From the NCBI GenBank assembly GCA_016712445.1, contig JADJRB010000001.1, positions 62,001 to 126,000 of the forward strand: 64,000 nucleotides of DNA, in the 5' to 3' direction. This document shows positions 26,461 through 35,581 of this stretch, piece by piece; the first letter of the stretch is position 1; every line of letters starts with the position of its first letter. Below the pieces are notes generated by a model that made no database searches, had not been told where the DNA came from, and saw only the letters and a program-made list of their open reading frames with translations. This DNA comes from Acidobacteriota bacterium. GTDB taxonomy: Bacteria > Pseudomonadota > Alphaproteobacteria > Caulobacterales > Hyphomonadaceae. The position numbers and the translations under genes were made by a program.

Positions 26461-27288
26461 TTAGGCCTCAGGTTTTCGCAGGCTGTAGGTCTCCGCCTTG
26501 CCCGGGAAGGTGCGGGCGCGCACGTCGGCGGCATAGGCGGCGGCGGCCTCGTTGATCGCCTTGCTGAGATCGGCGTAGCGGCGCACGAATTTTGGCGTCC
26601 AGTCGAACAGGCCGAGCATGTCATGGGTGACGAGGATCTGCCCGTCGCAGGCGGCCGAGGCGCCGATCCCGATGGTCGGGCAGCTGACTTCGGCGGTGAT
26701 TTCAGCCGCGAGGTCCTCCGCCACGCCTTCGATGACCAGGGCGAAAGCCCCCGCCTCGGCAGTGGCGCGGGCTTCGGCGATCACCCGGTCGCGCTCGGCA
26801 TGGGTGCGGCCCTTGGCGCGGAAGCCGCCATCGACGTTGATCGCCTGCGGGCGCAGGCCGATATGGCCCATCACCGGAACGCCCCGTTCCACAAGGTGGG
26901 CGATCTGGCCGGCGGCATAGGTGCCGCTCTCGATCTTGATCGCCTGGCAGCCGGTTTCCTTCATGATGCGGGCGGCGTTCAGAAAGGCGGAGTCATTGTT
27001 CGTCTCGTAGGAGCCGAACGGCATGTCGACGACGACGAGCGCTTTCTCGCTGCCGCGCATCACTGCCTGCCCGTGCAGGATCATCATCTCCATGGTCACG
27101 CCGACGGTCGATGGCAGGCCGTGAACGACCATGCCGACGCTGTCGCCGACCAGCAGGAGGTCGGCGTGGTCATCGAGGATCGCGGCGGTCGGCGCGTCAT
27201 AGGCGGTCAGGCAGACCAGCGGCACGGCGCCCTTGGCGGCCGTGATGTCCTTGACGGTCTTGCGGGCGGTCTTGGTTTGCTTTGACAT
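26461..27288 (-). CDS. panB: 3-methyl-2-oxobutanoate hydroxymethyltransferase
   Basis: First step of pantothenate synthesis: transfers a hydroxymethyl group from methylene-THF to ketoisovalerate. The 275-aa TIM-barrel protein has VCLTAYDAPTAAILDDHADLLLVGDSVGMVVHG, VVVDMPFGSYE (metal and substrate Asp residues), KIESG and the GHIGLRPQ segment. The ATG at 27288 gives MSKQTKTARKTVKDI; a longer reading to 27357 adds 23 unlikely residues. panC is not in the window. Confidence 0.95.
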   Translation of the reverse strand: MSKQTKTARKTVKDITAAKGAVPLVCLTAYDAPTAAILDDHADLLLVGDSVGMVVHGLPSTVGVTMEMMILHGQAVMRGSEKALVVVDMPFGSYETNNDSAFLNAARIMKETGCQAIKIESGTYAAGQIAHLVERGVPVMGHIGLRPQAINVDGGFRAKGRTHAERDRVIAEARATAEAGAFALVIEGVAEDLAAEITAEVSCPTIGIGASAACDGQILVTHDMLGLFDWTPKFVRRYADLSKAINEAAAAYAADVRARTFPGKAETYSLRKPEA

Positions 27289-27346
27289 GCCGCAGCGATT
27301 AGCCCGCCCCGGCGCGGGTCGCAAGGAAAGAGCAGGGTTAACGCTG

Positions 27347-27727
27347 ATGCACCACAAGCTGATCCGCTGGAGCCTCGCCTATGGCGGCGGCGCGTTCGTG
27401 ATCGGCTTCCTGTTCGGCGCCCTGCGCGAGCTGGTCCTGATCCCGGCCTTCGGCGCGCGATGGGGTCACCTCGCCGAGTTCCCGCTGGTCGCGGGCAGCG
27501 TTGCCCTGCTCGGCATCCTGATCGCCCGGAGAGCCAGCCCGCCGCCGCTGGCAATCGGCTTCGGCGGCGCGCTCGTGTTGGTCCTGCTGGAGAGCACGCT
27601 GGCCGTCGGCCTCCTCGGCGTGCCGGTGGCCGACTATCTCCGTCAGTACGACCTGACCCGGGGCGAGCTGTTTCCGCTCGGCCTGCTGGTGATGGTGCTG
27701 GCGCCGCTGCTCGGACGGCGGCGCTAG
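27347..27727 (+). CDS. Small integral membrane protein, unrecognised
   Basis: A 126-aa protein with four predicted hydrophobic segments: near residues 9-30, 45-63, 70-90 and 105-122. No motif is recognised. It starts at the ATG at 27347, 58 bp from the divergent panB start; the longer ORF reading starts inside panB antisense. It ends 4 bp from the convergent nnrU stop. The strongly hydrophobic, frame-consistent composition makes it a credible gene, but function is unknown. Confidence 0.65.
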   Translation: MHHKLIRWSLAYGGGAFVIGFLFGALRELVLIPAFGARWGHLAEFPLVAGSVALLGILIARRASPPPLAIGFGGALVLVLLESTLAVGLLGVPVADYLRQYDLTRGELFPLGLLVMVLAPLLGRRR

Positions 27728-27731
27728 CGCG

Positions 27732-28313
27732 TCAGCGACCGGTGACGGTCACCCCGAACAGGATCGGGTGGAGGTAGTGGGCGATGGCGACATAGGCGAT
27801 CAGGCCGACCACAACGGCGATCCCGTCATTGAGCGGCTTGGCGACCACATCCGGGCCCGGCCCGTTGTCGCCCCGGCGCTTGACCATGATCCGGTCGAGC
27901 ACGGCGTAGGCAAGGAAGCTGCCGAACAGGATGACCGAGTTCAGCTCGCCGTTCGCCAGCAGGTGGCCGAAGGCCCAGAGCTTCACCGCCAGCAACATCG
28001 GATGCTTGGCGGCCTTCTTGATATAGCCAGCCGGAATCTGTGAGGCGACGAGCAGGATGAGCGCCGGGACCATCAGGGCGTAATTGACGTGGCGGCCCCA
28101 GTCCGGCGCGGCGTAGACGTAACCGGCGCCGCGGGTTGCGCCGTAGCCCATGCAGATGAGCACGAAGCCGGCGATCGAGACGAGGCTGTAGAGGCCCATG
28201 TAGGGCCCCGCGCCCAGCTTCGCCTTGATATCCTTGCCGGGCTCCCGGCTGCGGAAGGCGCTGAACAGGTGCGCCCCGAAAAAGATCACGAGTCCCAGGA
28301 TCAGATAGGTCAT
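27732..28313 (-). CDS. NnrU-family membrane protein
   Basis: A 193-aa polytopic protein with about five hydrophobic helices. The N-terminal LILGLVIFFGAHLFSAF, the central ARxxxxGYVYAAPDWGRHVNYALMVPALILL region and the HPMLLAVKLWAFGHLLANG motif identify NnrU. That family is linked to nitric-oxide/denitrification loci and related to isoprenoid methyltransferase-like membrane proteins. No nitrogen-oxide gene is nearby, so a denitrification role is not supported here. Confidence 0.88.
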   Translation of the reverse strand: MTYLILGLVIFFGAHLFSAFRSREPGKDIKAKLGAGPYMGLYSLVSIAGFVLICMGYGATRGAGYVYAAPDWGRHVNYALMVPALILLVASQIPAGYIKKAAKHPMLLAVKLWAFGHLLANGELNSVILFGSFLAYAVLDRIMVKRRGDNGPGPDVVAKPLNDGIAVVVGLIAYVAIAHYLHPILFGVTVTGR

Positions 28314-28605
28314 GTGGTTGCCTCCCCGGCATTTTGCGCGAGGCTAGCGCGATTGCAGGCCGGGCGGAAGCGGGCGCGCAAGCACGTGCGGCCGGACGCG
28401 GGGGTGAGCCGGCCGGTTTGGGGGTGCAAGTTGCAGTGTTCGTGTCTTCCCGGCGAAAGCCGGGATCCAGCGAGGGCTTGCGCGAGGACTGGGTCCCGGC
28501 TTTCGCCGGGATGACACGGGTGGGATGTGTGGATTTTGGGCCGGGCGATGAGCCCGCTCTATCCTTCGACTTCGCTCAGGATGAGCTTCTCGAGGTGGGC
28601 CTGAG
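28314..28605. other. Gene-free region made largely of REP-like palindromes
   Basis: No gene is seen. The stretch holds a pair of inverted REP-like arms (28442-28517) and a second short-repeat segment with GCTCAGG/CCTGAGC and CTTCTCGA/TCGAGAAG inverted pairs. The second segment begins CCTTCGACTTCGCTCAGGAT at 28563. Both look like dispersed genomic repeats. Confidence 0.7.
28442..28517. repeat. REP-like bipartite inverted repeat
   Basis: Two 29-nt arms, 28442-28470 and 28489-28517, are inverted copies with two mismatches. Each arm contains CCCGGC-GAAA-GCCGGG, itself a hairpin with a GNRA-type loop, so the unit could fold as two small stem-loops or one long one. The core is a common dispersed repeat type in proteobacterial intergenic DNA. 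Confidence 0.85.
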
Positions 28606-29010
28606 CTAAGATGTGTCGAGAAGGATGAGACTGCCTGAATTCTTGCCGGGGCGATCGCAGTGCGATCGCTGGTCACGGCAAGCCCCCGCATAGCGGAGGA
28701 GGGTGGCGGCAGCGAGCGCCTCAATGTCGAGACAGGCCGGAACGGCAGACTCCCACGAGGGGTCCGTCAGGGGACGGAAGGTTCGCTGTGGGGGCTTGTA
28801 GGCGTTCGGGTCTGGCTTGGCGACGACACAGTGGATGTCGACGAAGCCCCATTCGTTGACCGAATAGAGCGCGTTGCCGATTCCGTGTGCTTTGAACCAG
28901 CGCATCAGCCGGTTGAGTTCCCACCAGAGGATCAGCCAGCACAGCGGATGCACATGCGCGAAGAAGGGCGCGAAGTGCGGGTGGCTGCGGAGGCGGGCGA
29001 TGGAGTACAT
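28606..29010 (-). CDS. Conserved-looking hypothetical protein (134 aa)
   Basis: The first ~95 residues read as a real protein, rich in aromatics (HVHPLCWLILWWELNRLMRWF, then FVDIHCV, PDPNAYKPPQRTFRPLTDPSWESAVPACLD). The last ~35 residues are encoded by repeat-like DNA that includes the palindrome at 28651-28669. The C-terminus may therefore be an extension acquired by insertion of the repeat. No function or clear ribosome binding site is visible. Confidence 0.5.
   Translation of the reverse strand: MYSIARLRSHPHFAPFFAHVHPLCWLILWWELNRLMRWFKAHGIGNALYSVNEWGFVDIHCVVAKPDPNAYKPPQRTFRPLTDPSWESAVPACLDIEALAAATLLRYAGACRDQRSHCDRPGKNSGSLILLDTS
28651..28669. repeat. Perfect 19-bp palindrome
   Basis: GCGATCGCA-G-TGCGATCGC has nine-base arms around a single base. 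It lies inside the 3' end of the hypothetical gene at 28606-29010 and close to the REP-like arms, so it is probably part of the same repeat cluster. Confidence 0.7.
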
Positions 29011-29132
29011 GCCACGCAGTATAACTCCGCGTGCGGAGGGGTGGCGTAAGTTTTGGCGAACTATTTTACAAGCGCTTGGCGCGGCTTGTTATTTTGTTTT
29101 CCGGAAGGGGCAAAAGCGTTGCGTAAGTGCCC

Positions 29133-31151
29133 CTACTCCGCCTGCTCGAAGATTTCGCCATTGGCGTTGGCCGTGCGGGCGCTGCCGGCGGCGCTGGCGA
29201 AAGCCTGCGACATGCCGCGATAGAAGGCGATGCGGTCCTCCGCAGCCGGATCAAGCACGAGCGTCGTGCCAGCGCCGAAGATGGGTGAGGGTTTCAGGCC
29301 CTCGTGGGCCATTTCCATGAGGTCGGACCAGATATCGGCCGGCAGGCCGCCGCCGGTGACCTTGCGCATCGGGCTGTCATCGTCGTTGCCAACCCAGACG
29401 CCGCCGACATATTGCGAGGTGAAGCCGATGAACCAGGCGTCGCGCCAGTCCTGGCTGGTGCCGGTCTTGCCGGCGACCGTCCAGTTGCCAAAGCGCGCAT
29501 TGTGGCCGGTGCCGAAGGAGGCATTGACGACGCGCGTCAGCATGGCGTTCATGTCGGCGGCATAATCCTCCGCATACACACGTTCGCCCGGCGTGTCCGG
29601 CTGTTCGAACAGGATATGGCCGCGCGTGTCGGTGACCTTGCTGATCAGGTAGGGCTCCATCCGGCGCCCGCCGGACTGGAAGACGCCATACGCGCCGGTG
29701 ATTTCCCACAGCGAGACTTCCTGGCTGCCGAGGGCGAGCGACGGGAAGGCCTGCAGCTCGCTCTTGATGCCGAAGCGCCTGGCGATTTCGGCGACGCGGG
29801 CGGGGTTCGACTCGTTGCCGAGTTCGGCGGCGATGGTGTTGGTGGACCGGGTCAGCGCCTCGCTGAGCGTCATCGGGCCGATATATTCGCCGTTGTAATT
29901 GGTCGGCTTCCACTTGCCGATGCTGATCGGCCGGTCGTTGAACACGTCATAGGGCGAGTAGCCGTCTTCCATCGCGAGGGCATAGACGAACGGCTTGAAG
30001 CTGGAGCCCGGCTGGCGCTTCGCCTGCGTGACGCGGTTGAACGGCGAGGTCTTGTAGTCGGCGCCGCCGGTGAGGGCGACGACGCGGCCGTCGCGGCCGA
30101 GGATCAGGGCGGCGGCCTGCGTCGCCTTCAGCGCGGGGCCGTCTTTGGCGAGGCGTTCGGAAACGCGCTTTTCGACGCGCGATTGCAGCTTGGGGTCGAT
30201 GGTGAGGGTGACAACGGCGTCGCCCGGCACGCGCGGCAGGATCGCGGCGAGTTTCTCGGTGGCGACATCCAGAACATAGCCGAGTTCGGCGTCATAGACC
30301 GGCGGCGCGATGATGTTGATCTCGGCCTCCAGCGCGGCGGCTTCCTCCTGCTTGCTGATGAACTTCATCGAGCGCATTTCCCTCAGCACGTATTGCTGGC
30401 GGTCTTTTGCGCCTTCGAGGTTTTCGCGCAGGTTGAGCTTTGACGGCGCCTTGGGCAGCGCGGCGAGCAGCGCGGCTTCGGCAATCGTCATCTTCTCGGG
30501 CGGCTTGCCGAAATAGTAGCGCGACGCTGCATCGATACCGTAGAGGCCCGAGCCGAAATACACCCGGTTGAGATACATCGACAGGATCTCGTCCTTGGTC
30601 ATCCGCTTCTCGAGCTGGCGGGCGAGCGTGATTTCCTGCGCCTTGCGCGACATCGTCTGGCGGCTGTCGAGGATCAGGTTCTTGACCAGCTGCTGGGTGA
30701 TGGTGGACGCGCCGGAGACGGTTTCGCCGGCCGCGGCGTTGGAGATGGCGGCGCGGGCGATGGCGGCCTCGTCGGCGCCGTCATGTTCGTAGAAGCGCTT
30801 GTCCTCGGCGGCGATGAAGGCCTGCGGGATGTGGCGCGGCAGGCCGGCGACGGCGATGGCGCGGCCGTAGCGCGGGCCCTTGACCGCGAGCGTGTTGCCG
30901 TCCCGGTCGACGAACTCGATGGCCGGTTCACGGTTGAGGTTCCACATCTCGGCGATGTCAGAGGGCAGCTTCGGCATGCCGGCGTGCAGGCTGTGCCACT
31001 TCCAGCCGGCCCAGAGGCCGCCGACCAGCACGGCGAGGAAGACTGCGCCGATGGCATACTGGACCCAGGCGCTGCGGCCCTGCATGACGGCGGGCACAGG
31101 GATCCGGATGACCCGGGGCAGCTTCGGAGGGGTCGGGAAATGGTTGGTCAT
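29133..31151 (-). CDS. Class A penicillin-binding protein (PBP1A family)
   Basis: A bifunctional peptidoglycan glycosyltransferase/transpeptidase. A short cytoplasmic tail and one transmembrane helix (residues ~31-48) come first. The glycosyltransferase domain has EDKRFYEHDG (catalytic Glu), GASTITQQLVKN and YLNRVYFGSGLYGIDAAS. The transpeptidase domain has PGSSFKPFVYAL (active-site Ser of SxxK), RSTNTIAAEL (SxN) and GKTGTSQDWRDAWFIG (KTG). At 672 aa it is shorter than E. coli PBP1a and lacks the OB insertion, resembling PbpC/Pbp1a-like enzymes of Caulobacterales. Confidence 0.95.
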   Translation of the reverse strand: MTNHFPTPPKLPRVIRIPVPAVMQGRSAWVQYAIGAVFLAVLVGGLWAGWKWHSLHAGMPKLPSDIAEMWNLNREPAIEFVDRDGNTLAVKGPRYGRAIAVAGLPRHIPQAFIAAEDKRFYEHDGADEAAIARAAISNAAAGETVSGASTITQQLVKNLILDSRQTMSRKAQEITLARQLEKRMTKDEILSMYLNRVYFGSGLYGIDAASRYYFGKPPEKMTIAEAALLAALPKAPSKLNLRENLEGAKDRQQYVLREMRSMKFISKQEEAAALEAEINIIAPPVYDAELGYVLDVATEKLAAILPRVPGDAVVTLTIDPKLQSRVEKRVSERLAKDGPALKATQAAALILGRDGRVVALTGGADYKTSPFNRVTQAKRQPGSSFKPFVYALAMEDGYSPYDVFNDRPISIGKWKPTNYNGEYIGPMTLSEALTRSTNTIAAELGNESNPARVAEIARRFGIKSELQAFPSLALGSQEVSLWEITGAYGVFQSGGRRMEPYLISKVTDTRGHILFEQPDTPGERVYAEDYAADMNAMLTRVVNASFGTGHNARFGNWTVAGKTGTSQDWRDAWFIGFTSQYVGGVWVGNDDDSPMRKVTGGGLPADIWSDLMEMAHEGLKPSPIFGAGTTLVLDPAAEDRIAFYRGMSQAFASAAGSARTANANGEIFEQAE

Positions 31152-31320
31152 CTTTGGCCGGGCATTCTCGGGAAATCTGGCTGAACCAGCCGTGAAAGCG
31201 CCAGCCTAACTGTAAGAAGATTACGGCCATGTGAAGGCACCGGCGTCAGCATAGTTCCCTAGCGCGCGCAGGGCAAAACCGTGCTATCCGTGGGAGGTAT
31301 CCTGAGGGAGGAGCAGACCG

Positions 31321-31752
31321 ATGCGTTACATTGCAATTGCGCTGATCGCGGCGGGCCTTGGCGGGCTTGCGGGCTGTGACCGGGGGGCGGAAACCGCGCC
31401 CGCGCCAGAGCCCGAGACGGCGGCTGTAGCAGCCGAGCCGGCCGCTCCGGTGATCGATACGGCAGCCCTTGGCATCCCGACCGACGCCGAGTCGATTTCC
31501 GATGGGCGCGAGATCGCGCTGCACAACTGCTCCAACTGCCACGGCCTCGACCAGGATGCGAGCCTGCGGGCCGACGCGCCGCCGCTGCGCTACGTGCTGT
31601 CGATCTACAATCCGGCATCGCTGGCCGAGGATTTTCGCAACGGCATCCATGTCGGCCATGAGGACATGCCGGACTTCGTGTTCGGCGACCTCGGCATGGA
31701 CGTGCTGCTGAGCTACCTCGTCTCGATCCAGGAGCCGCCGCCGGCGGAGTGA
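31321..31752 (+). CDS. c-type cytochrome lipoprotein
   Basis: A 143-aa exported electron-carrier candidate. The signal peptide ends in a lipobox LAGC at residue ~19, followed by a Pro/Ala/Glu-rich tether. The single haem motif is CSNCH (near residue 71), and the probable axial Met is in HEDMPDF. A short LSYLVSIQE helix ends the protein. GAGGGAGGAG stands upstream of the ATG. No oxidase gene is adjacent, so the partner is unknown. Confidence 0.85.
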   Translation: MRYIAIALIAAGLGGLAGCDRGAETAPAPEPETAAVAAEPAAPVIDTAALGIPTDAESISDGREIALHNCSNCHGLDQDASLRADAPPLRYVLSIYNPASLAEDFRNGIHVGHEDMPDFVFGDLGMDVLLSYLVSIQEPPPAE

Positions 31753-31755
31753 GGC

Positions 31756-32121
31756 TCAGGCCATCCCAGGTCGCCAGGCGTCGCGCAGGTGGGACGGCAA
31801 ATAGCCCGGCGCGATCGCGATGATGTCGTAGCGCCAGCCGCAATCGGCGAGGCGCGGACGCTGGGCCATCCAGGTTTCGGCGGCGCGCGAGATGCGGCGC
31901 CAGGCGGCGGGCGTGACGCAGCCGAGGGCGGCGTCGAGCGTGGCGCGCTCCTTGACCTCGATGAAGGCGATGACGTCGCCCTTGCGCGCGACGAGGTCGA
32001 TCTCGCCGACAGGCAGTTTCACGCGGCGCGACAGGATGGTGTAGCCCTTGGCCCGCAGCCACCAGGCCGCCAGCGCTTCGGCCCTTCGGCCGCGCGCCTC
32101 GGCGGCTTCACGTTTGCCCAT
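31756..32121 (-). CDS. YraN (UPF0102) endonuclease-like protein
   Basis: A 121-aa protein of the UPF0102 family with a PD-(D/E)xK-type core: GRRAEALAAWWLRAKGYTILSRRVKLPVGEIDLVARKGDVIAFIEVKER, then ARRI-like residues and WRYDIIAI. It starts at the ATG at 32121, overlapping the rsmI stop by 14 bp; a longer reading to 32328 runs antisense-like through rsmI and was rejected. The rsmI-yraN pairing is widespread. Confidence 0.9.
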   Translation of the reverse strand: MGKREAAEARGRRAEALAAWWLRAKGYTILSRRVKLPVGEIDLVARKGDVIAFIEVKERATLDAALGCVTPAAWRRISRAAETWMAQRPRLADCGWRYDIIAIAPGYLPSHLRDAWRPGMA

Positions 32122-32983
32122 CACCCGCCTTGAGCTGGAGGGCGCGCTGGTAGACCTCGCGCTTCGGCAGGCCGAGCGCGCCGGCGACGGCGGCGGCGGC
32201 CTCCTTGGTGGGCATTTCGGCGAGCGCCACGCGCAAGGCGGCGTCGAGGTCGGCAGCGCTGGCGGCGGCGGCCTGCGGCGGGCCGACGAGCAGGACGATC
32301 TCGCCTTTCGGAGGACCGGCCTGTTCATAATGGGCGGCCAGGTCTGCCAGCGTACCGCGCCGGGTTTCCTCGAACAGCTTGGTCAGTTCGCGCGCGACGG
32401 CGCCGTCGCGGGGGCCGAGGACGGCGGCGAGGTCGGCCAGCGTATCGGCGAGGCGCGGGCCGCTCTCATAGAAGACGAGAGTGGCAGGCACCTGCCTGAG
32501 GCTTTCGATTTCGGTGCGGCGGGCGCCGGATTTTGGCGGCAGGAAGCCCGCGAAGAGGAAACGGTCGCTTGGCAGGCCGCTGGCGACGAGGCCGGCCAGC
32601 AGGGCCGAAGCGCCGGGCACCGGCCAGACCTTGATGCCATGCTCCAGCGCTTCATGCACGAGCTTCCAGCCCGGGTCGGAGACCAGCGGCGTGCCGGCAT
32701 CCGAGATGAGCGCGATGCGGGCGCCCTCTTCCAGCCGCTTCAGGAGGCCCGGCCTGCGTTCCGCCCCATTGTGGTCATGGTAAGGACTGAGGCGGACCTT
32801 AAGGCCGTAGGCGGACAACAGTTTGGAGGCCACGCGGGTGTCTTCAGCCAGCACTTCCTCGACACCGCCCAGGATATCCAGCGCGCGCAACGTGATGTCG
32901 CGCAGGTTACCGATCGGTGTGGAGACAACATAAAGGCCGGGCGCTACAGCCACGGGCTGTTGCCCGGTGCGCGGTGCGCCCAT
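32108..32983 (-). CDS. rsmI: 16S rRNA (cytidine(1402)-2'-O)-methyltransferase
   Basis: SAM-dependent methylation of C1402 in the ribosomal P site. The signature GLYVVSTPIGNLRDITLRALDIL opens the tetrapyrrole-methylase-like fold, followed by LAEDTRVASKLLSAYG, ISDAGTPLVSDPG, PVPGASALLAGL and FAGFLPPKSGARR. The start is uncertain. ATG 32983 gives a short lead before the first beta strand; ATG 33037 would add 18 residues and overlap the start codon of the divergent lipoprotein gene. Neither has a strong ribosome binding site. Confidence 0.92.
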   Translation of the reverse strand: MGAPRTGQQPVAVAPGLYVVSTPIGNLRDITLRALDILGGVEEVLAEDTRVASKLLSAYGLKVRLSPYHDHNGAERRPGLLKRLEEGARIALISDAGTPLVSDPGWKLVHEALEHGIKVWPVPGASALLAGLVASGLPSDRFLFAGFLPPKSGARRTEIESLRQVPATLVFYESGPRLADTLADLAAVLGPRDGAVARELTKLFEETRRGTLADLAAHYEQAGPPKGEIVLLVGPPQAAAASAADLDAALRVALAEMPTKEAAAAVAGALGLPKREVYQRALQLKAGDGQT

Positions 32984-33030
32984 AGACTCATGCAGGTCGG
33001 GAATCGCGCCGGCGCCAGAAGGATCAGAAG

Positions 33031-34320
33031 ATGACATCGCGTTCACCATCGCCCAGGAACTCCAAAGCGCCAAGCCCGGCTCTGGGCGTTGCCCTCGCGG
33101 CGCTGCTGCTGGCCAGTGCCTGCGCCTCGACGCCGACCCGTCCGCCGGTCTCGATCGGCTCGGGACAGGCGCGCGTCGACCCGGTGACCGGCGAACCCCT
33201 GCCTGACAGTGCGGTGGTGGAAACCACGCCGGAAGAATATGTGCGCGGCGATGGCGGGCTGACCCCCGACTTCATGGCGGGCCTGGACGTGAAGCGGGCC
33301 GCCGTGCTGCTGCCGTTCTCGCACCCGAACGCGTCGGTACGCGCCGAAGCGGAGAGCATGCTGGCCGGCGTCGAGCTGGCGCTGTTCGAGAATGGCGGCA
33401 CCGATTTCCTGATCATGCCGATGGACACGGCCGGGCGCGCCTCGACCGCCGAAGCGCGCGCGGATGAAGCGCTGAAGGAAGGCGCCGACATCATCCTCGG
33501 CCCGCTGTTTGCGGCCAACGTCGGCCCGGTGAAGGACGCCGCGCTGCGCAAGTCCGTGCCGGTGGTGGCGTTCTCGAATGACCGCACCGTGGCGGGCGGC
33601 GGGGCCTACCTCGCCTCGGTGATGCCGGAAGAGGAAGTGATCCGGATCATGAACTATGCCGCCAGCCGCGGCACGCGCACGTTTGCAATGCTCGGCCCGG
33701 ATTCAGCCTATGGCCGGCAGGTGGAGACCGCCATGCGCGCCGAAGCGGGCAAGAATGGCTGGACCGTGATCGGCAGTGGCTTCTACGACCCGGCGGGCAG
33801 CGCGAGCTCGGAAGTGTCGCGCATCGCCGGCCTGATCAAGGCCGAGCGCAGCCAGGTCGGCCTGCTGTTGCCGGAACGCGGACAGAAACTTCTCGCCATT
33901 GCGCCCCTGCTGGTGGTCAACGGTGTGGACCCCGGCCGGACCCGGTTCCTTGGCACCAGCGTGTGGGATGATTCGTCGATCTGGCGCGAACCGGCCCTCT
34001 CCGGCGCCCTGTTCTCGGCGGTTGATCCCGACAACATGGAAAGCTTCAAGGACACCTACAAACGCATCTATGGACGCACGCCGACGGACCTCGCCGCAGC
34101 GGCCTATGACGCCGCGGCCCTCGCCATCACGCTGGCCGGCGAAAACAACATGAAGCACGGCGGAGTAACTGATCCGGACGGTTTCATGGGGGTGAACGGG
34201 CTGTTCCGGTTCCGCCTCGACGGCACCTCCGAACGCGGCCTTGCGGTCAAGGAAATCCGCTCCAGCGGCGCCTCGGTCGTCGAAAAAGGGGTTACCAGAT
34301 TCCCGCCCGGCGGTAGTTGA
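33031..34320 (+). CDS. Penicillin-binding protein activator-like lipoprotein (LppC family)
   Basis: A 429-aa exported lipoprotein with signal peptide and lipobox LASAC near residue 30. The body is a two-lobed type I periplasmic-binding fold: VLLPFSHPNASVRAEAESMLAGVELALFE, GPLFAANVGPVKDAA, VVAFSNDRTVAGGGAYL, FAMLGPDSAYGRQVE. E. coli LpoA uses the same fold to activate PBP1A. Position next to rsmI-yraN is the classical one for LppC, and a class A PBP gene lies 2 kb away. Unlike LpoA it lacks the N-terminal TPR domain. Confidence 0.88.
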   Translation: MTSRSPSPRNSKAPSPALGVALAALLLASACASTPTRPPVSIGSGQARVDPVTGEPLPDSAVVETTPEEYVRGDGGLTPDFMAGLDVKRAAVLLPFSHPNASVRAEAESMLAGVELALFENGGTDFLIMPMDTAGRASTAEARADEALKEGADIILGPLFAANVGPVKDAALRKSVPVVAFSNDRTVAGGGAYLASVMPEEEVIRIMNYAASRGTRTFAMLGPDSAYGRQVETAMRAEAGKNGWTVIGSGFYDPAGSASSEVSRIAGLIKAERSQVGLLLPERGQKLLAIAPLLVVNGVDPGRTRFLGTSVWDDSSIWREPALSGALFSAVDPDNMESFKDTYKRIYGRTPTDLAAAAYDAAALAITLAGENNMKHGGVTDPDGFMGVNGLFRFRLDGTSERGLAVKEIRSSGASVVEKGVTRFPPGGS

Positions 34321-34420
34321 TCCGCCCGGGCCGGCCTGAGCCTTTACCCTTGCGCGCGGTCGCAACACGCCCCAAATCACCGGCCTCAGGGCGGAAATTC
34401 GGGTATTTGGCAGCGACCTC

Positions 34421-35581
34421 ATGAGCAAGCGGGATTATTATGATGTGCTCGGCTGCGAGCGCGGCGCCGACGAGAAGGCGCTGAAGGCGGCCTATCGCAA
34501 GCTTGCGATGAAGTACCATCCCGACCAGAATCCCGGCGACAAGGCGGCTGAGGACGCGTTCAAGGAAGTCGGCGAAGCCTATTCCGTGCTGTCCGACGCC
34601 CAGAAGCGCGCGGCCTATGACCGGTTCGGGCATGGCGCCTTCGAGAATGGCGGGGCCGGTGGCGGCTCGCCCTTTGGCCAGGGCGTCAATCCGGAAGACA
34701 TTTTCCAGGACCTGTTCAGCCAGGTGTTCGGCGGCGGCGGCTTCGCCAGCAGCCGCAAGCGCGGCGGACCGCAGCGCGGCGCCGACCTGCGCTACGATCT
34801 CGAGATCACCCTCGCCGAGGCCTATTTCGGCAAGGACGAAACCATCCACGTGCCGCAGGCGGTGGCGTGCAAGCCGTGTGATGGCACGGGCGCTGCGCCC
34901 GGCACCAAGCCGGAAACCTGCGAGACCTGCGCCGGGCATGGCCGCGTGCGCGCCCAGCAGGGCTTCTTCACGATGGAGCGCACCTGCCATATCTGCCAGG
35001 GCCGCGGCACCGTGATCCGCAAGCCGTGCAAGACGTGCGGCGGCGCCGGACAGGTGAAAGAAGAGCGCAAGATCTCGGTGAAGATCCCCGCGGGGGTCGA
35101 AAGCGGCATGCGCATCCGGCTCACGGGTGAAGGCGAAGCCGGCACCGCCGGCGGGCCGAAGGGCGACCTCTACATCTTCGTCGAAGTGGTCGAGCATGAC
35201 ATCTTCGAACGCGACGGGCCGAACCTCTATTGCCGCGCGCCGGTGCCGATGGCGACGGCGGCGCTGGGCGGCGAGATCGAGATCCCGACGATCGATGGCG
35301 GCCGCGCCCGTGTGGCGATTCCCGAAGGCGCGCAGACCGGCCGCAAGCTGCGCCTGCGCGGCAAGGGCATGCCCAGCGTGCGCCAGGGCGCGCAGCAGGG
35401 CGACCTCTATGTCGAGATGTTCGTCGAGACGCCGCAGAACCTGACGGCGCGCCAGAAGGAGCTGCTCCGTCAGTTCACGGAATGCTCCGGCGCGGACTGC
35501 CACCCGGAAAGCGAAGGCTTCCTCGGGCGCATCAAGCGCTTCTGGGGCGGCCACGACGGCGACGAGAAGCGCCCGAGCTAG
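34421..35581 (+). CDS. dnaJ: Chaperone protein DnaJ
   Basis: Hsp40 co-chaperone of DnaK. The J domain has HPD at residues ~33-35 (KYHPDQNPGDKAAEDAF), followed by a Gly/Phe-rich linker (residues ~75-110). Four zinc-binding CxxCxGxG repeats follow: CKPCDGTG, CETCAGHG, CHICQGRG, CKTCGGAG. Then come the two beta-sandwich client domains. The length of 386 aa is standard. dnaK, usually adjacent upstream, is absent; the neighbour is the LppC-like gene. Confidence 0.96.
   Translation: MSKRDYYDVLGCERGADEKALKAAYRKLAMKYHPDQNPGDKAAEDAFKEVGEAYSVLSDAQKRAAYDRFGHGAFENGGAGGGSPFGQGVNPEDIFQDLFSQVFGGGGFASSRKRGGPQRGADLRYDLEITLAEAYFGKDETIHVPQAVACKPCDGTGAAPGTKPETCETCAGHGRVRAQQGFFTMERTCHICQGRGTVIRKPCKTCGGAGQVKEERKISVKIPAGVESGMRIRLTGEGEAGTAGGPKGDLYIFVEVVEHDIFERDGPNLYCRAPVPMATAALGGEIEIPTIDGGRARVAIPEGAQTGRKLRLRGKGMPSVRQGAQQGDLYVEMFVETPQNLTARQKELLRQFTECSGADCHPESEGFLGRIKRFWGGHDGDEKRPS

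Noticed and set aside
34292..35554. Minus-strand 420-aa ORF opposite dnaJ
   Set aside because: Shadow of dnaJ codon bias, no recognisable domain.
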